From Paramarasmius palmivorus (Eukaryota > Basidiomycota > Agaricomycetes > Agaricales > Marasmiaceae), in NCBI GenBank assembly GCA_037176845.1, contig JAYKXP010000010.1, forward strand, positions 372,001-436,000: a stretch of DNA of 64,000 bases, in the 5' to 3' direction. The translations under genes and the position numbers were made by a program. The notes beneath the pieces were generated by a model. It ran no database searches and was not told the DNA's origin. It worked only from the letters and a program-made list of their open reading frames with translations. Below are positions 33,709-45,790 of this stretch, in pieces (within the stretch, counting starts at the first letter, position 1; each line of letters opens with the position of its first letter).

Positions 33709-35637
33709 TCATGAAGGCGTGGCAATAGCGACATCTAGACCTTCTACCTGAGTCAAGCTTTCCAGTCTTATTCCTTTTGCTTTGCTCTCCGTAGCCAGCA
33801 ACGGCGAAACCTCCACGCCTTTATAGTTTGACCATAAATAGTCGATGCGCTCAGCAGGCCCGGGGTCTGGCGTACAGTCAGTGGGATCGCACACCAGTAG
33901 CCAGATCGCATCATAACCTCCCGCTGTATTCAAAAAAACGATCAGGCAAAGTGCTAGGGGTGACAAAAATGCATCAGTGACTCACCTCCAGGGACGCCAC
34001 CACCAATAACCCCTGCCTGCGAAACACACATGTCCAGGAGTCGAGTTTGTTCAATTGGCTCAATAGGAACATCGGCCAAGCGTCCCATCTCGCGCATTTT
34101 TCCGCGTATCATCTATAGAAGCCACGTTGAGAAAACGTTAAAATGACGTGAATTGAATGGGATTGAATTGTTGCTGGGTGAGCTCCATACCTGCGTTGTT
34201 TCATGAGCTTCATAGAAAGCCGAGGCAACTACGGTTTCTTCGTCGGATAAGTAGGGGTCTGCCGTCCACTAAGAGAATAGGTTAACTCAAATCTACAAGC
34301 TTCTGGACGTTTAGGAAAGAAAGTATCCTTACTTGGATTGCTTGAAGAGATGAAAGGTATTTGACAGTCCTGGCATAGTTCGCGGGATCGCGAGTATGGA
34401 GCTCTGTTAATTTTTGAAGGGTCCGAGCTAGATCCTGGTTTTGTTTATCAATCGCCGTCCATAGCGCTTGTGCTGTAGTCAAGGAAATGAATAAAGTCAA
34501 TCGGAGTTGTTTCATGACGAAATAAGGTAGCAAGGCGTACCTTTTGCGGAGTCCTGGTTCCTCCATTGAAGGACTTTTCCGACAAGCGACGGAGTATCGC
34601 TTCCAGCGTCGACATCCGCGAGTAGCAACCGCGTCAAGGGCGGAAGTGCGAACGGCTTCGCTCGGTGATTCCAAGCCTTATTCGAGGGCGAAAGGGTCGG
34701 GAGTAACGAACTCGTGCCGGCCTGTAATGGAGGGGAGTAATGTTAGCATAAAAGTCTAACGCCCGAACGGGAATTCAATATTCCAAGTACCATGTCATTG
34801 CCCATTAAATCCTTCAAAACTCCAGGATCAAAACGCGTGTAGATATGACTCCCAAATACTGCTGCTGAAACGTCGAATCCACTGCCGACCTTCCCTTGAG
34901 CGAGGCAGTGGATGAACTGAGATATATTGTGGGCCAAATGACGTTCTTCGCTTGTCTCGTCTTCAAATGCCGATCGTGAAATGACCCCAAGTTGGAACAA
35001 TAGGGAGGAAACCAAGGACGTTATCAGGGCCGCCGAGGATCCCAGCCCTGTCTTGTGCACGTCCGAAAGCGAGACGCCCTGTCGGGAGAAGGGCCGAAGG
35101 GATTTTAGTGAATTGAGATTGCGAGGGAGATTCAACGATTCGAGCTGAAAGGAATTAACGACGGGCACGAAAAAGCCTAGACCGTTGACATACGTTTGCC
35201 CTTTGTGAATAGAAGTCATTGTCCCCGACAATTGCAATGTCCAATCCCTCTGCCAGTATCTCGGCGATGACGGAGGTTCCTCGAGCTTCGCAGGCTAAAG
35301 ATATCGTGTTCTGAAGTGCGAGGTGAATGAATTTGTTCTTGCTAGAGCTACCAGCTGGTCAATATTGGGTATACTTCAAAGAGAACATGATATGACTATA
35401 CTTTTGTGGTGAGGGCTCGACGACGACAGAAGGCTCAAACTTGACAGAATAGGACCATAATGCATTCTCGAATTGAGGTGACCTGACTTGTATGGAGGGA
35501 CCAGCGGAGGAAGACTGGATGACAGTGTAGAAGCGGGAAGAGGTTGAGACCACAATGCCTGAATACGCGGGCTCTAGCACCAAATAACCTCCGGCAACAA
35601 GGACTTTGCCTGGGGACGATACGACAGTTGGGTTCAT
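33709..35637 (-). CDS. ERG8: Phosphomevalonate kinase (ergosterol/mevalonate pathway)
   Basis: The enzyme phosphorylates mevalonate-5-phosphate to the diphosphate in isoprenoid and ergosterol synthesis. The first in-frame ATG is 35635-35637 (MNPTVVSSPGKVLVAGGYLV), matching the GHMP-kinase N-terminus of fungal Erg8. A GLGSSAALITSLVSSLL nucleotide-binding loop follows (about 34990-35050), then GKVGSGFDVSAAVFGSHIYT (about 34840-34900), both diagnostic. After several short introns the C-terminal exon has GGYDAIWLLVCDP and ends in TGA at 33709-33711. The frame is open upstream of 35637 without a better ATG. It converges with the transporter gene, with about 165 bp between stops. Confidence 0.9.
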
Positions 35638-35890
35638 TGTGGGATCTACACATTCATGCTTAAGCACTCATTGCTTTTATATCCATTCTAGTAGTAACGA
35701 TGACCTGATGAGATAAGCGCTATAAGGGAAAATGCCTGCAAACATCCTCATCGTTCCAGGGTGAACTACATTTGATGCATCTTTACAGTGACCGAAAAAA
35801 CAACTCCCCCCGTATTGATCGTGCGTGTCTCCTATATTGAACGGACTTATCCATTTTTTTTTCCCAACACACGCTATCCCCATATATTAT

Positions 35891-37322
35891 TCAACGCCCT
35901 CCGTTAGAAAACCACGTCTTCTGTTGCCCACATGTAGCATTGGTACACCCGGGACAGCGAAGACCAAGTTGCACACTTGTGGGTCCAAGTTTCCCGGTTC
36001 TTTGACCTCGCAAGTGTTCGGCCGCAATGTCAGCTAGGGCACGGATAAAAACTGGAGAATCATTCAGTGACGGCGAGCGCTCGATATTGATGCCATGCTA
36101 AAGCAATGCACACACGTGAGTAATTGAGGATAGGCCGAGGTAAGTAGGTAAAATGAAGCTCACTTCTCGCGCCTCTTTTGCGTACTCTAAATCAAGCTCA
36201 TATAGCGTCTCGATATGGTCGCTTGTGAAGGCTATGGGAACAAGGATGACTTGCTTGCGACCTAGGCGAGCTAGGCCCTTCAATGCTTCCCCTGTTTGCA
36301 TCCCCATCCATGCGGATGGACCTACTTGTGATTGCCAGACAAGTCGGTAAGGATTCGAGTGACCCAGGTGGTCCATCACAGCCGACACGGTAGCCGAAAC
36401 CTCGAGCACGTATGGGTCGCCGCGGTTGACCACGGACATGGGTAATGAGTGGGCAGAGAATAAGAGAACGACATCCGATCGCGAAGAAGCAGGGTATTTA
36501 GCGAGGGTTGCTTCGATGTTCTGAGCAACAGCCTAGAAAGAGGAGTGTAAATTTCCTTTTCGCCCAAAAGGTTGCGAAAAAAAAAACACGAACTTCAATA
36601 AACCCTGGATGTGTGCCCCATCGGTCAATAACACTCCACGTAATATCTCCAAACTCTCCTGCTTTGCCTCTCCTGTAAAGCTCGTTAAGACTACTGCCGG
36701 TTGTACTGCAGCTGTACTGCGGGTATTGTGTGAAGGCAATCGCGCGTTTAACGCCGTCGGCCTTCATTTGTCGAGCGGTCTCCTGGGTCAAGGGGTTCGC
36801 ATAACGGAATGCCACGTAGGGTTTGTGCGGTGCCGTTTCGGGATGAAGCTCATCAAGTAGTTTCGCCATACCTTCACCCTGGAGTCGGGTGTAGTGTAGA
36901 ATGGGAGAACCACCGCCAATGTCGGCATATTGCTGCTCGATTTGGGGAGTGCGCCGTTTAGCTATGATGGGTGCGAGAAATCGTTGGAAAGGTAAGGGAA
37001 TAAGGTCTCCATCCGAGAAGAGATTGAGAAGGAAGTCATGCGTTTCGGGAACCTGGATAGGAAATAAGCAAGTTCAAGCTCCGTGAATTCAAGGATACGT
37101 ACTGTTGAAGGGCCGCCCATATTAAGCATCACAACCGCTTTTTACCAAACATTAGTGGCGACGCGAGGAAAATACACCAAGTCAAAGCGAACCTGTGGGA
37201 CTGTGGTGACTGAGCATCCGTCACAATAGGAAAAAGTGGCAATAATTGTATTACCTGGAAGACCCATTGTGTACGGACGCGAAAGATCTCGTCAATGAAG
37301 GAGATATTCTCGGAAACTTCAT
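35891..37322 (-). CDS. HEM15: Ferrochelatase, mitochondrial
   Basis: This enzyme inserts ferrous iron into protoporphyrin IX, the last step of haem synthesis, on the matrix side of the inner mitochondrial membrane. I place the start at ATG 37320-37322: this frame gives a Ser/Arg-rich targeting-type N-terminus ([20 protein letters not shown]) that runs through two introns into [15 protein letters not shown]. The intron ending before CGGTTGTG has an AAAAAG acceptor and a CTAAT branch site. Family motifs follow: [52 protein letters not shown] and [14 protein letters not shown]. The C-terminus [11 protein letters not shown] plus the Cys in YSCSTTG give the four Cys positions that bind [2Fe-2S] in animal and fission-yeast enzymes. 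The stop TGA is at 35891-35893. Confidence 0.88.
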
Positions 37323-37640
37323 GGTGGTGAAGGAAGAAAGCAAGCTGGGCACCTAACACAGCCAGGCCCGTCATCGTCGCCGATGATATACGTGTTTTCA
37401 CGAATCCCGTGTGAAAATCGAGTACCTCGGTTATTCGGCCAATGACTTTCTCGCGATTCTGAAAAGGTTACATATTCAAGCGTGAAATGACATTATTAGG
37501 ATACAGTCGCAAGTATACAACTTGTACAAGTACTTGAAGCGTAACATTAGTGGTTCCTGCACCACTGGCAATAGAAATCAAAGGCGGGGTCGCATTTATC
37601 GTTGTCCCGGGGAAGATTATGATACAGCATGGGACTTATC

Positions 37641-38255
37641 TCATCGTTGGGAAGATTGGGCGGGGGAATATGGGGGCGGCTCAGAATCCTCCGGTGATCC
37701 ATCGGCAGCCTGGTCGTCGTCTCCAGATTCAAACGTAGGAAATATGATGGTGCTGTGACGGCCTCGTGCGATAGTAGAGTATTGGGGTACCGCTCTACGC
37801 ACTACCGAATCGAAACGAGGAGGATCACGCTCGCAACCAAGGTTTAGGCACGGCAAGGAGTCGTTAGTGGAGCGTCGTTTGGTTTGTGAAGGTCGCTTTG
37901 GTACCGTCGGTAATGAAGGTCGGGGCATTATGATTTCATAGATACTCGAAGGTCGAAATCTGCTACCAGAGGCAGCTGCTGTAGTATTCCGCCGTTGCCT
38001 AGTTTGCTATATGAATGATGAGCACGAGCAGATACGGTATAACTTTAACTACGTACTTGCACAGGAGGCGGAGTGATACCTAGAAGAGTTTTGGACTTTA
38101 GCAGCAAGCCATTGAGTCTTTCTCGAGGTCTCCTCTTCACTCTGACCTAGACGCAGTCAGTGATCGTCTCCTTTTCAAATGGTTACTACTTTAGTGCTTA
38201 CCTCGCTTTGAGCTGATCTATCACCACTCGAACCTTTGGAAAATCCGAGTGGCAT
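37641..38255 (-). CDS. Small disordered hypothetical protein
   Basis: The ATG at 38253-38255 (MPLGFSKGSSGDRSAQSE) begins a three-exon reading frame. Its second exon gives VRVKRRPRERLNGLLLKSKT and the third QTRQRRNTTAAASGSRFRPS, continuing through IYEIIMPRPSLPTVPKRPSQ to SEPPPYSPAQSSQR and a stop at 37641. It is basic at the start and acidic and Pro-rich at the end, which suggests a disordered protein; PPPY is a possible WW-domain ligand. I know no family for it. The splice sites are good (GTAAGC and GTACGT donors), which supports a real gene. The stretch 38256-38718 upstream holds the promoter and the SDH2 promoter, with no other gene seen. Confidence 0.5.
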
Positions 38256-38718
38256 GAGGAGGAGCAGCAGGAAAGCTAGACCAAGTCCACTGCGGCTTTA
38301 CGTCTGTTCCTATTAGTATTTTTTCCAGAGCATTGAGGAGGACATGAAACAGATTAGGTCCACCATTAGCCCGCGATCTGAATCAAATGCCTGTGAGCGT
38401 TTCGTTTCGGCTATCGTCGCAGAGTTCATTCCAGAGCCGAAATGACAATCCCAGAGCAATCCCTTGATGCTTTCTTTTCTCTTGAATTTGGAAGAATTTT
38501 TTTCTTTTTGAAAACCAGTGAGGAACGAGAGCAAATGACGCAGGTGATTTTTTGGGCCTAGGATCCTTGAGGTCATTATCGAAAATGAGTGCATCGTGAT
38601 TGGCTGCTGTCAGGGACCTGGTCCCGGATTTTCACGCGCAAGTCCCGTTTTTCGGAGACCAGTCGGCCCAACCCCTCCTCACTGCTCTTTCCTCTTCTCC
38701 ACCATCTTCTCCTCCGCA

Positions 38719-39881
38719 ATGCAGTCCGCATTCTCGCCTGCTCTACGCGCTGCCTCTAGACGAGCCGCTTGTGCCCCCAAGTATCAAACCAGGACATTTG
38801 CTTCTTCGATCCCAGCTTTCCAGGCAGAGCCTTTGCAGAAGCCGGTATTGAACAAGGAGTTCAAGATCTATCGCTGGGTATGTTGGTGAGGTTTTGTGCG
38901 GAGTTATTGGACCTTACGCTTTGTGTAGAATCCCGATGAACCATCCAAGAAGCCGACCCTGCAATCTTATACCATTGACCTCAACCAGTGTGGGCCTATG
39001 GTATGTCTCAGATTACCCAACAGCCGTGGATAAAGTGCATTGACAGTTTCCTAGATTCTGGATGCTCTCATCAAGATCAAGAATGAGATAGACCCCACTC
39101 TGACCTTCCGAAGGTCCTGCAGAGAGGGTATCTGTGGGTCTTGTGCAATGAACATTGACGGGCAAAATACTCTTGCCTGTCTCTGCCGAATTGATAGAAA
39201 TGATGCAAAGGACTCAAAGATCTATCCTTTACCCCACAGTGAGCCTCACCCACTGTCTGGATGCCTGTTGCTACGGCTAACACACTGTTGTGCCCAGTGT
39301 ACATCGTCAAGGACCTGGTTCCCGATCTCACCCTCTTTTACAAGCAATACAAGTCTATTCAGCCTTACCTTCAGAACGACAACCCCCCTGAAAAGGGTGA
39401 GCTCGCCCAGTGATACTACTCCACTACGATTCTAACCAGAGTCTATAGGAGAATTCCTTCAGTCTCAGGAAGATCGTCGCAAGTTGGATGGCCTCTACGA
39501 ATGTATTCTCTGCGCCTGCTGCTCGACCTCTTGCCCATCCTACTGGTGGAACCAGGACGAATATCTTGGTCCGGCTACATTGATGCAGGCTTACCGGTGG
39601 ATCGCCGACTCTCGCGTAAGTTTCAAAATCATTCGTTCATCATTCCTGGCTCAAACTTTTCATTCCTAGGATTCTTATGGCGCTCAGCGTAAGGAGAAGT
39701 TGCAGAATGAGATGAGCATGTACAGGTGCCACACCATCTTCAACTGTGAGTTGACATTCTACCTAAGCTACCGGAGCGGTTTTAACACTATCCCCTAACT
39801 CCAGGCTCCCGAACTTGCCCGAAGGGTCTCAACCCAGCTGCCGCTATTGCCAAAATCAAGCTGGAACTCGCTGCGGAGTAA
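38719..39881 (+). CDS. SDH2: Succinate dehydrogenase iron-sulfur subunit
   Basis: This is the electron-transfer subunit of mitochondrial complex II, passing electrons from succinate oxidation to ubiquinone. The ATG at 38719 starts a targeting peptide ([20 protein letters not shown]). After EFKIYRW the first intron interrupts the ferredoxin domain. All cluster ligands are visible: [15 protein letters not shown] with a later Cys for [2Fe-2S], [17 protein letters not shown] for [4Fe-4S], and [17 protein letters not shown] for [3Fe-4S]. The His within CHTIFNC is the conserved residue at the quinone pocket and is unchanged. TAA at 39879-39881 ends the frame. Neighbouring genes include ferrochelatase and NAR1, both also tied to iron. 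Confidence 0.96.
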
Positions 39882-40136
39882 AGAGTTATTTCCGCACCTT
39901 TAGTCCACACTATACATCCTGAAGAGCGACGAGACGCCGAGTCAGTGCCAGGTACACATAACGGGATGAATTCACATGGTATTTTATACAATGGATATAC
40001 AAATGTTGTATTTTGAGGTTCTCGAAGCAAGCCTGATCTATCGGTAATTGTGAACAACATCAAGGGTTGTTGCTGCTGCGACTTCCGACCACGTCGCGCA
40101 CCTTTCTTCCATGGCACACTGGTGTTTTGATGCTGC

Positions 40137-40691
40137 TCAGCCAATTTCATGCTCGGCTAGAAGCTTGAATGAAGCGTGTCAGTCACCCAGATGCGATCGA
40201 AGCTGCATATCACACACCATGTTTGGTATTCCATTTGAGATGGGATAATTGTGATTGCAGTTTGGACATATCATGATACCTTCCTCCACATGAATCTATT
40301 GCGCGTGGAGGTGAATAGTGAACATTTGAACGATAACAAAGAGTTGACAAGTCAAAATCGCACCTCGAGCAGGACGTGATGTAAATTCTTCAAAAATTCA
40401 TCATCTAACATTTCTGGTTGTTCCAACGGAAGTGTCGTATCACCAAGCTATAGCCCATGGCCCAGTCAATCATCCTGCTCAGATCAAGTAGGGAAATAAC
40501 GTACGTGCCTCTTTTGCCGAATCAACTAGAGCTTTCCATTCGAGTTTTGGGATAAAATGTTTGACGAAATCGGGGTTGAATTCAGCTTCGCGTATTTCGA
40601 CTTGGACATCTTTGAATTGTAGAGGAAAGTTGTTGGAATTGCAGCCTTTGGCGTGACATGCGAGGAGGTTGTGTGTTATGAGGCGTACCAT
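40137..40691 (-). CDS. TRM112: Trm112-type methyltransferase activator
   Basis: This small zinc-binding partner activates tRNA, rRNA and translation-factor methyltransferases. The ATG at 40689-40691 opens MVRLITHNLLACHAKGCNSN with FPLQFKDVQVEI, the classic Trm112 start. Further exons give LGDTTLPLEQPEMLDDEFLK, then IHVEEGIMICPNCNHNYPIS and NGIPNM, and a last exon LLAEHEIG ending in TGA at 40137-40139. The Cys pairs (CHAKGC, CPNC) are the expected zinc ligands. Length is about 125 residues, normal for the family. It starts about 350 bp from the divergent NAR1 gene and converges on SDH2. Confidence 0.9.
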
Positions 40692-41041
40692 TGTCGTAAC
40701 TTGTAAGGAAGGAAAAGTTTTGCAGTGATTGCTGTGATGATTTGGGCGTTTATATCGTCTTCCCACGGCTGGCTCAGGCGCTAATCGCTGTGTTGAGCGA
40801 CGTCGAAGCACTTTTCATTGACCGTTTGGCGGTGTTTCTACCTCTGAGCGGGTGCAGAGTTACAGGCACTCTTTCAATTCAGTATTTTTTGCTGAACCTG
40901 GTGGTAGCCCAATCATGGCTTGCGGATTATCGGGCTTTGTCAGCGGGATCACTTTTTTTTCATGTTGCCCCGAAAACCCGATGTCTATTATTCATAGGTT
41001 CCATCGACGGTGAGTAACCTGCTCTCTTCCTTACCCTCATC

Positions 41042-43112
41042 ATGGCATTTTCTGGCGCTCTAGTTTGTTCATCTCAACCTTGGGAGAACCCTCAACTGAC
41101 TGTCCGAGATCACTAGGCCTTGACGGATTTAAATGACTTCATTACACCATCCCAAGCATGCATAAAACCTGTGGAACAAATTCGAACGGAAGAGGATCAG
41201 AAGAATGACGCTGCTACTGCATCAGTGCGTAGTTGCCCGGGCTCTCACCGTCCTCGTAATACTCACTCCACTTCATAGACAGAGATTCGTATTGACGCAA
41301 ACGGATCATACTACGAGGTCTCAGACCCATCAATATCCGTCGGAAACGGTACCGGGAGGAGATTAGAGCAGGCCCAAGTCAGTCTTAATGACTGCCTGGC
41401 GTGTAGGTGAGCTTGGCCTGTCTACCTGTTCGTCAATATGATCGCCTAATTCGTGTAGCGGATGCATCACCTCCGCAGAATCCGTACTCATCACGCTCCA
41501 ATCACACACCGAAGTTCTCAACTTTCTAGAATCGAATGCTTCTGCAGCATCCAACTCCACACGAAAGACTCCAGTCATCTCAATAGCTCCTCAAACACTT
41601 GCATCCCTTGCGGCTTCCATATCTTTTCATTCTTCGACTCCAGTCACACCGCGGCAAATCCTACGCCGACTCCGAGTGTTTTGCAAGGATGTACTGGGAT
41701 TCGACTATGTGTTCGATACGACGTTTGCTAGACACATGGCGCTTAAAGAACATGTTCAGGAGTTTTTAGAGCGGAAAGAAAGGCATCGACAGAGACAGCC
41801 AGGGTGCGATCCCGCATCAGATCCTCCTCAGCTGCCTATGATAGCGAGTGCATGTCCCGGATGGATCTGTTACGCCGAAAAAACGCATGCTGAGATGCTC
41901 CCTTTCATCTCGAGTACCAAGAGTCCTCAGCAAGTCATGGGCACGCTCGTAAAGGAATGGATGGGTAGTCGATGGGGTAAAACGTGAGTCTAGATTTTCT
42001 TTTTTATTCTTCTTTCTTTCATCGCTAACCTTCCCGCCATTAATCTCCGGGACCGGTATCGCCTTCCGAATCTCAGACCACGAGACATTTACCACGTTAC
42101 CGTTATGCCTTGTTACGACAAAAAGCTAGAGGCGTCACGTAGTGATTTCTACAACGAGATATACGCTACGCGCGATGTCGACTGCGTCATTACTACGGGA
42201 GAATTAGAGCGACTGGTCAAAGATAAAGCTTATGACCTGACCGCACCGGTTCCCGAAGAGCTGGACCCACCAACCATGCCTCTTCCACTTGGAACTTCAC
42301 CGACTATCACGGACTACACGTTACCGGAACTGCTTCACCATCCAGGAACGGCCTCGGGGTCGTACCTATATTCGATTATATCACATTTTCGAGAAAAAGA
42401 CTCGGCACCCTTAGAGCTGTCCGTGAAACAGATCCGGAATGCGGATTATGAGGAATTTGTGCTTAGGCGACGAGGTGAAGGAGTAGCGCCAGGCGAGGTT
42501 ATTTTCAAAGGGGCCAAATGTTATGGGTTCAGGAATCTCCAAAACGTTGTGAGAAAAGTAGGAAAGGAGAGTGGCGTCAGAGTTGGGTCCGGTGCCGCAG
42601 GTAGGCTATCTGGAAAGGCAGTTGGTATCAAAAGAGGTAGAAAAGCTGCCGATGATGACTCAGGGGATGACAAGGGCTATGACTATATCGAAGTTATGGC
42701 TTGCCCTGGAGGATGTATTAATGGTGGCGGCCAATTGAAGCCACCGAGCAAGGATGTTGACGAGGAAGGATTTTCACGAGACTGGGGAGAAAATGGGGTG
42801 ATTGCTCAGGGTGAAAGAAGCATGGAGGTGAAGTGGGGGAATAGAGAGTGGAATAAAAAGGTGGAAGAAACGTATTGGCACGGTTTGCCCACACCTCCGG
42901 CAACGCCGACGTTAACAAATGGAGATGAAAAAGAAGCAGCTGGGGAAATTAAGGATCTGGGGCACGTTTCCGGAAGTTGGGAGCAAGTGAAGATGGCGAA
43001 TCGGCTATTAATCGATATAACGGATGAACTTGGCCGGAGAAATCCCAACGCGCTTAGGACGCAGTACCACGCCGTTGAGAGCGAGGTAATTGGACTTGCA
43101 GTGAAGTGGTGA
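41042..43112 (+). CDS. NAR1: Cytosolic Fe-S cluster assembly factor Nar1 (hydrogenase-like)
   Basis: Nar1 is a component of the cytosolic iron-sulfur assembly (CIA) machinery, needed to mature Fe-S proteins outside mitochondria. The ATG at 41042 gives MAFSGA, spliced to [17 protein letters not shown] (the N-terminal Cys ligand). Next come the CLACSGC ferredoxin-like motif (about 41391-41467, across an intron) and hydrogenase-like blocks: [48 protein letters not shown] and [18 protein letters not shown]. These supply the C-terminal cluster ligands. The last exon runs from about 42090 to TGA at 43110-43112. It contains a charged insert ([18 protein letters not shown]) not needed in the core fold, and a Pro-rich tail. 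Confidence 0.93.
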
Positions 43113-43341
43113 TTAAAGACGTGTGTGTGTTTAACATATGTATTTTCCGTATGCAATAGGACTATATAAGTGCATAAAGAAGATTGGATTGTAATAATAT
43201 ACGAGTGAATGAATAATATGGATGCAAGCAAACTACAAGTAGATAGGATAGCGAGGATAGCAATGGAAGCAATGATACAAGAGTTTGATGATGCGGATGA
43301 TTAAAGTCTTCTAGGATAGAAGATACAGATGCTGATGATGA

Positions 43342-43364
43342 GTGTGTGTGTGTGTGTGCGTGTG
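43342..43364. repeat. GT microsatellite
   Basis: A near-pure (GT)n run lies between NAR1 and the small Cys-rich gene, in a 300-bp spacer that otherwise shows nothing of note. Confidence 0.9.
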
Positions 43365-43428
43365 CGGCGCGGCGAAAGCAACGACGAAAGCGGGGGATGA
43401 CCATCGAAGTCAAGAGTACCAGTACTAA

Positions 43429-43847
43429 TCAATGTCGACGAAGGTTCGGCTTGTACCATTCATCGCAGTGTAAGCAGTATTGTTCCGTGGTGTATGTGAT
43501 AGTCTCCTTTCGGTCTGGACCATAGTACTGGCAATATGTATGAATGAATCAGAACACCATCGAACAACAGCAAAGGTAGTGGTGAACGCACAATGGAACA
43601 GTCTGGTGAATTGCAGTGTCTGGGATGCCGGGTCGACAGAGTGCAATCGGGACGTCCACAGTCAATCTTTCTGACATCCCTGGTCTTGAAAACTTGTCAA
43701 CTAAAAAGTTCCGCAATCCCAAGTTGGCCTCGGAGTCACCTTGACATAATGTCCGCACCCATACTTGGTACCCTCACTTTCTAAAGTAGAAAATATCAGA
43801 CGAGGTTCGGAATTGAGAGGGACGGCGAGCACACCTAGATTGCACAT
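43429..43847 (-). CDS. Small Cys/His-rich protein, unknown function
   Basis: I do not recognise a named family, though small proteins of this composition are common in basidiomycetes. Reading from a possible ATG at 43845-43847 and splicing two short introns (about 43687-43731 and 43521-43571) gives an order of metal-binding-like motifs: YGCGHYVK, then RKIDCGRPDC, RHPRHCNSPDC, YYGPDRKETITYTTEQYC and CLHCDEWY, ending at TGA 43429-43431. Eight or so Cys and several His suggest zinc binding. Splice sites are plausible (GTGACT and GTGCGT donors), but the start and first exon are uncertain; an upstream exon is possible. No single frame is open across the region, so it is easily missed by ORF calling. 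Confidence 0.5.
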
Positions 43848-44006
43848 CGGGCCGTTGAAGAGTAGAGTGCGGGGAAGGGGAGGAGCGTTCGGATACAGGG
43901 GTATGAGGGAACGGAAGAGGATTGAAATGATTTGCTTATATAGCAAATAAGGTTGTGGGAAAAAAACAGCCTTCCCGTTTAGGCTATCGGAACTCCTCCA
44001 TTGTCC

Positions 44007-45790
44007 ATGACGACTCGTTCACGAACTGGCCTCTTTCTTTCCTACCGCGACTCTAGGTCTTCTTCTACCAGATTCTCTCGTTCAAGATTCTCAAATACAT
44101 ACGATGAACAGTATGGAACCCAGGACGATGAGCAGCAGGGTCTTATGGCAGGAAATCATAGTACAGTTGACATAGAATTACCTCCAAAGTGGTGCGTCGT
44201 ACGTTGTTGGTTGCACGTTCAGTAATCATTCATGAGTTGTTGCAGGGTAGACATATCTGAACAAGTACATATTGTTCTTGCGGATACTCAAGCGAAAAGT
44301 AAAGCGTTGTTGCCCTTTGCCATGTCACAACCGCGCCTTGTATTCTGACGCTGTGTCACCAGTTGCAGCGCTTGAAAAATTGCATGCCAAACATGTTCTT
44401 CCCGGCTTCACGGACCGTACTCGTGAAGAGCAAGAAATCGAAGCGATGACTACTGACATAACAAAGGCATGTCGCTCCCTTTCAAGCAATCATCTTTCAT
44501 CTATTCACTTCATTTTCCCGAATAGGATTTCCGTCAATGTCAATCGCTGATCCAACGAATCACACCCACAAGCCACGCTTTCCCTCCATCACAGTCCGAT
44601 GCATCCAAGTCCGAGGCACAGGCAGCTAAAAATGTTCAGCGCGGTCTTGCCGCGAAGGTTCAAGATTTGAGTGCAACCTTTCGGAAGAAACAAAGGATAT
44701 ATATGGAAAGTGTGTGTCGCGTTCTTTTCATATTTACGGTCTTTTCTTCCCTTTCCAACCGTGTTTTCTCCGCAAAAAGTTGAGCCGTAGCGCGTGCGGG
44801 TAGCTCATGTGCCTCAAACTAACACACCTCTCTACGCCGCATTTTGCATCACATTGTCATGAGACTAGAACACTTGTCTACCTATTCTGATACGACTCTT
44901 GACGACTGACCTATCTTCCTAACCGGTTTTGCAGAACTTCAAGGTCATGCGATAAAGAACCAGGACTTGTTGATTGCGTCAGGTACCGTCTCACTGCGAG
45001 GTTCAGCTGGAATGAGTGCGGTCGATGATGACGTGGAAGCAGCAGTGCGTTCTTTCTCGTCTTTGTCCAGATATATGCCGAGACTGATTGATAATTCATT
45101 TCTTTGCTGATTGTTCTTTCATTTCCGTGGCGTCATTCCCATTTCTAACGGCACTTCCCTCTGGGTAATATGTCAATCATGGTCAAAACGTCTCGCTTTC
45201 CTCCTCGATCACTCCTTTTATCAAACCGCTTGAACGCTCCACTGTTCTTTCTTTATCCAATGTCTAACTCAAACGACATGTTATTGATTTTGTTGCTACA
45301 TGGGAACGCTCCACTTCTTGGCGAATGTTCCAGACTCATTCACAATCCCTATCGCTCTCCCAAGCAGACCCGATGGATTTACAAAGTCGTGATCGAGAAA
45401 TCACCGAAATAGCAAAGTCCATTGCATCTCTCGCGGAATTGTTCAAAGATCTCTCCGCACTCGTCATCGATCAAGGCACCCTATTGGACAGTATAGAGTA
45501 CAACATCGAGCAAACTGCCGTGCAAATGGGAGAAGCAGTCAAGGAACTGGATACTGCCACAAGGCGAGTATAGCTTTCAGATGTTCTCCGGTATCTGTTC
45601 TGATTCGATACACGTCGCCTGACCCGCGTCCAACAGATATCAGAAGAATACTGGACGGAGGAAATGCATATTCCTGTTACTGCTCATCATATTCGGATTG
45701 ATTATTGCGATTATCTACAAGCCGAAACGCCGCTCTGTGCCTTCACCGCCAGTGGTCGATCCGACACCGGAAGGAACTACATCCATTTAA
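44007..45790 (+). CDS. TLG2: Syntaxin, t-SNARE of the Tlg2/syntaxin-16 type
   Basis: This is a Q-SNARE acting in endosome-to-Golgi membrane fusion. The ATG at 44007 (MTTRSRTGLFLSYRDS) is the first Met of the frame and matches Tlg2-type starts. The N-terminal helical region includes VDIVLADTQ-type helices and AALEKLHAKHVLPGF. The SNARE motif is intact in one exon (45325-45570): REITEIAKSIASLAELFKDL, then ALVIDQGTLLDSIEYNIEQT with the zero-layer Gln in IDQG. A short exon gives the C-terminal anchor (CIFLLLLIIFGLIIAIIY), followed by a short Pro-rich tail ending in TAA at 45788-45790. Several introns in the middle are longer than usual here. Confidence 0.88.

Noticed and set aside
37129..37401. 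Minus-strand ORF of 90 codons starting MKTRISSATMTGLAVLGAQL, hydrophobic in part
   Set aside because: It overlaps the first exons of ferrochelatase in another frame; the ferrochelatase frame gives a mitochondrial leader joined to the conserved core.
43162..43413. Minus-strand ORF with His/Thr repeats and a hydrophobic end
   Set aside because: The His/Thr run is the GT microsatellite translated, and the rest lies in the 3' flank of NAR1.
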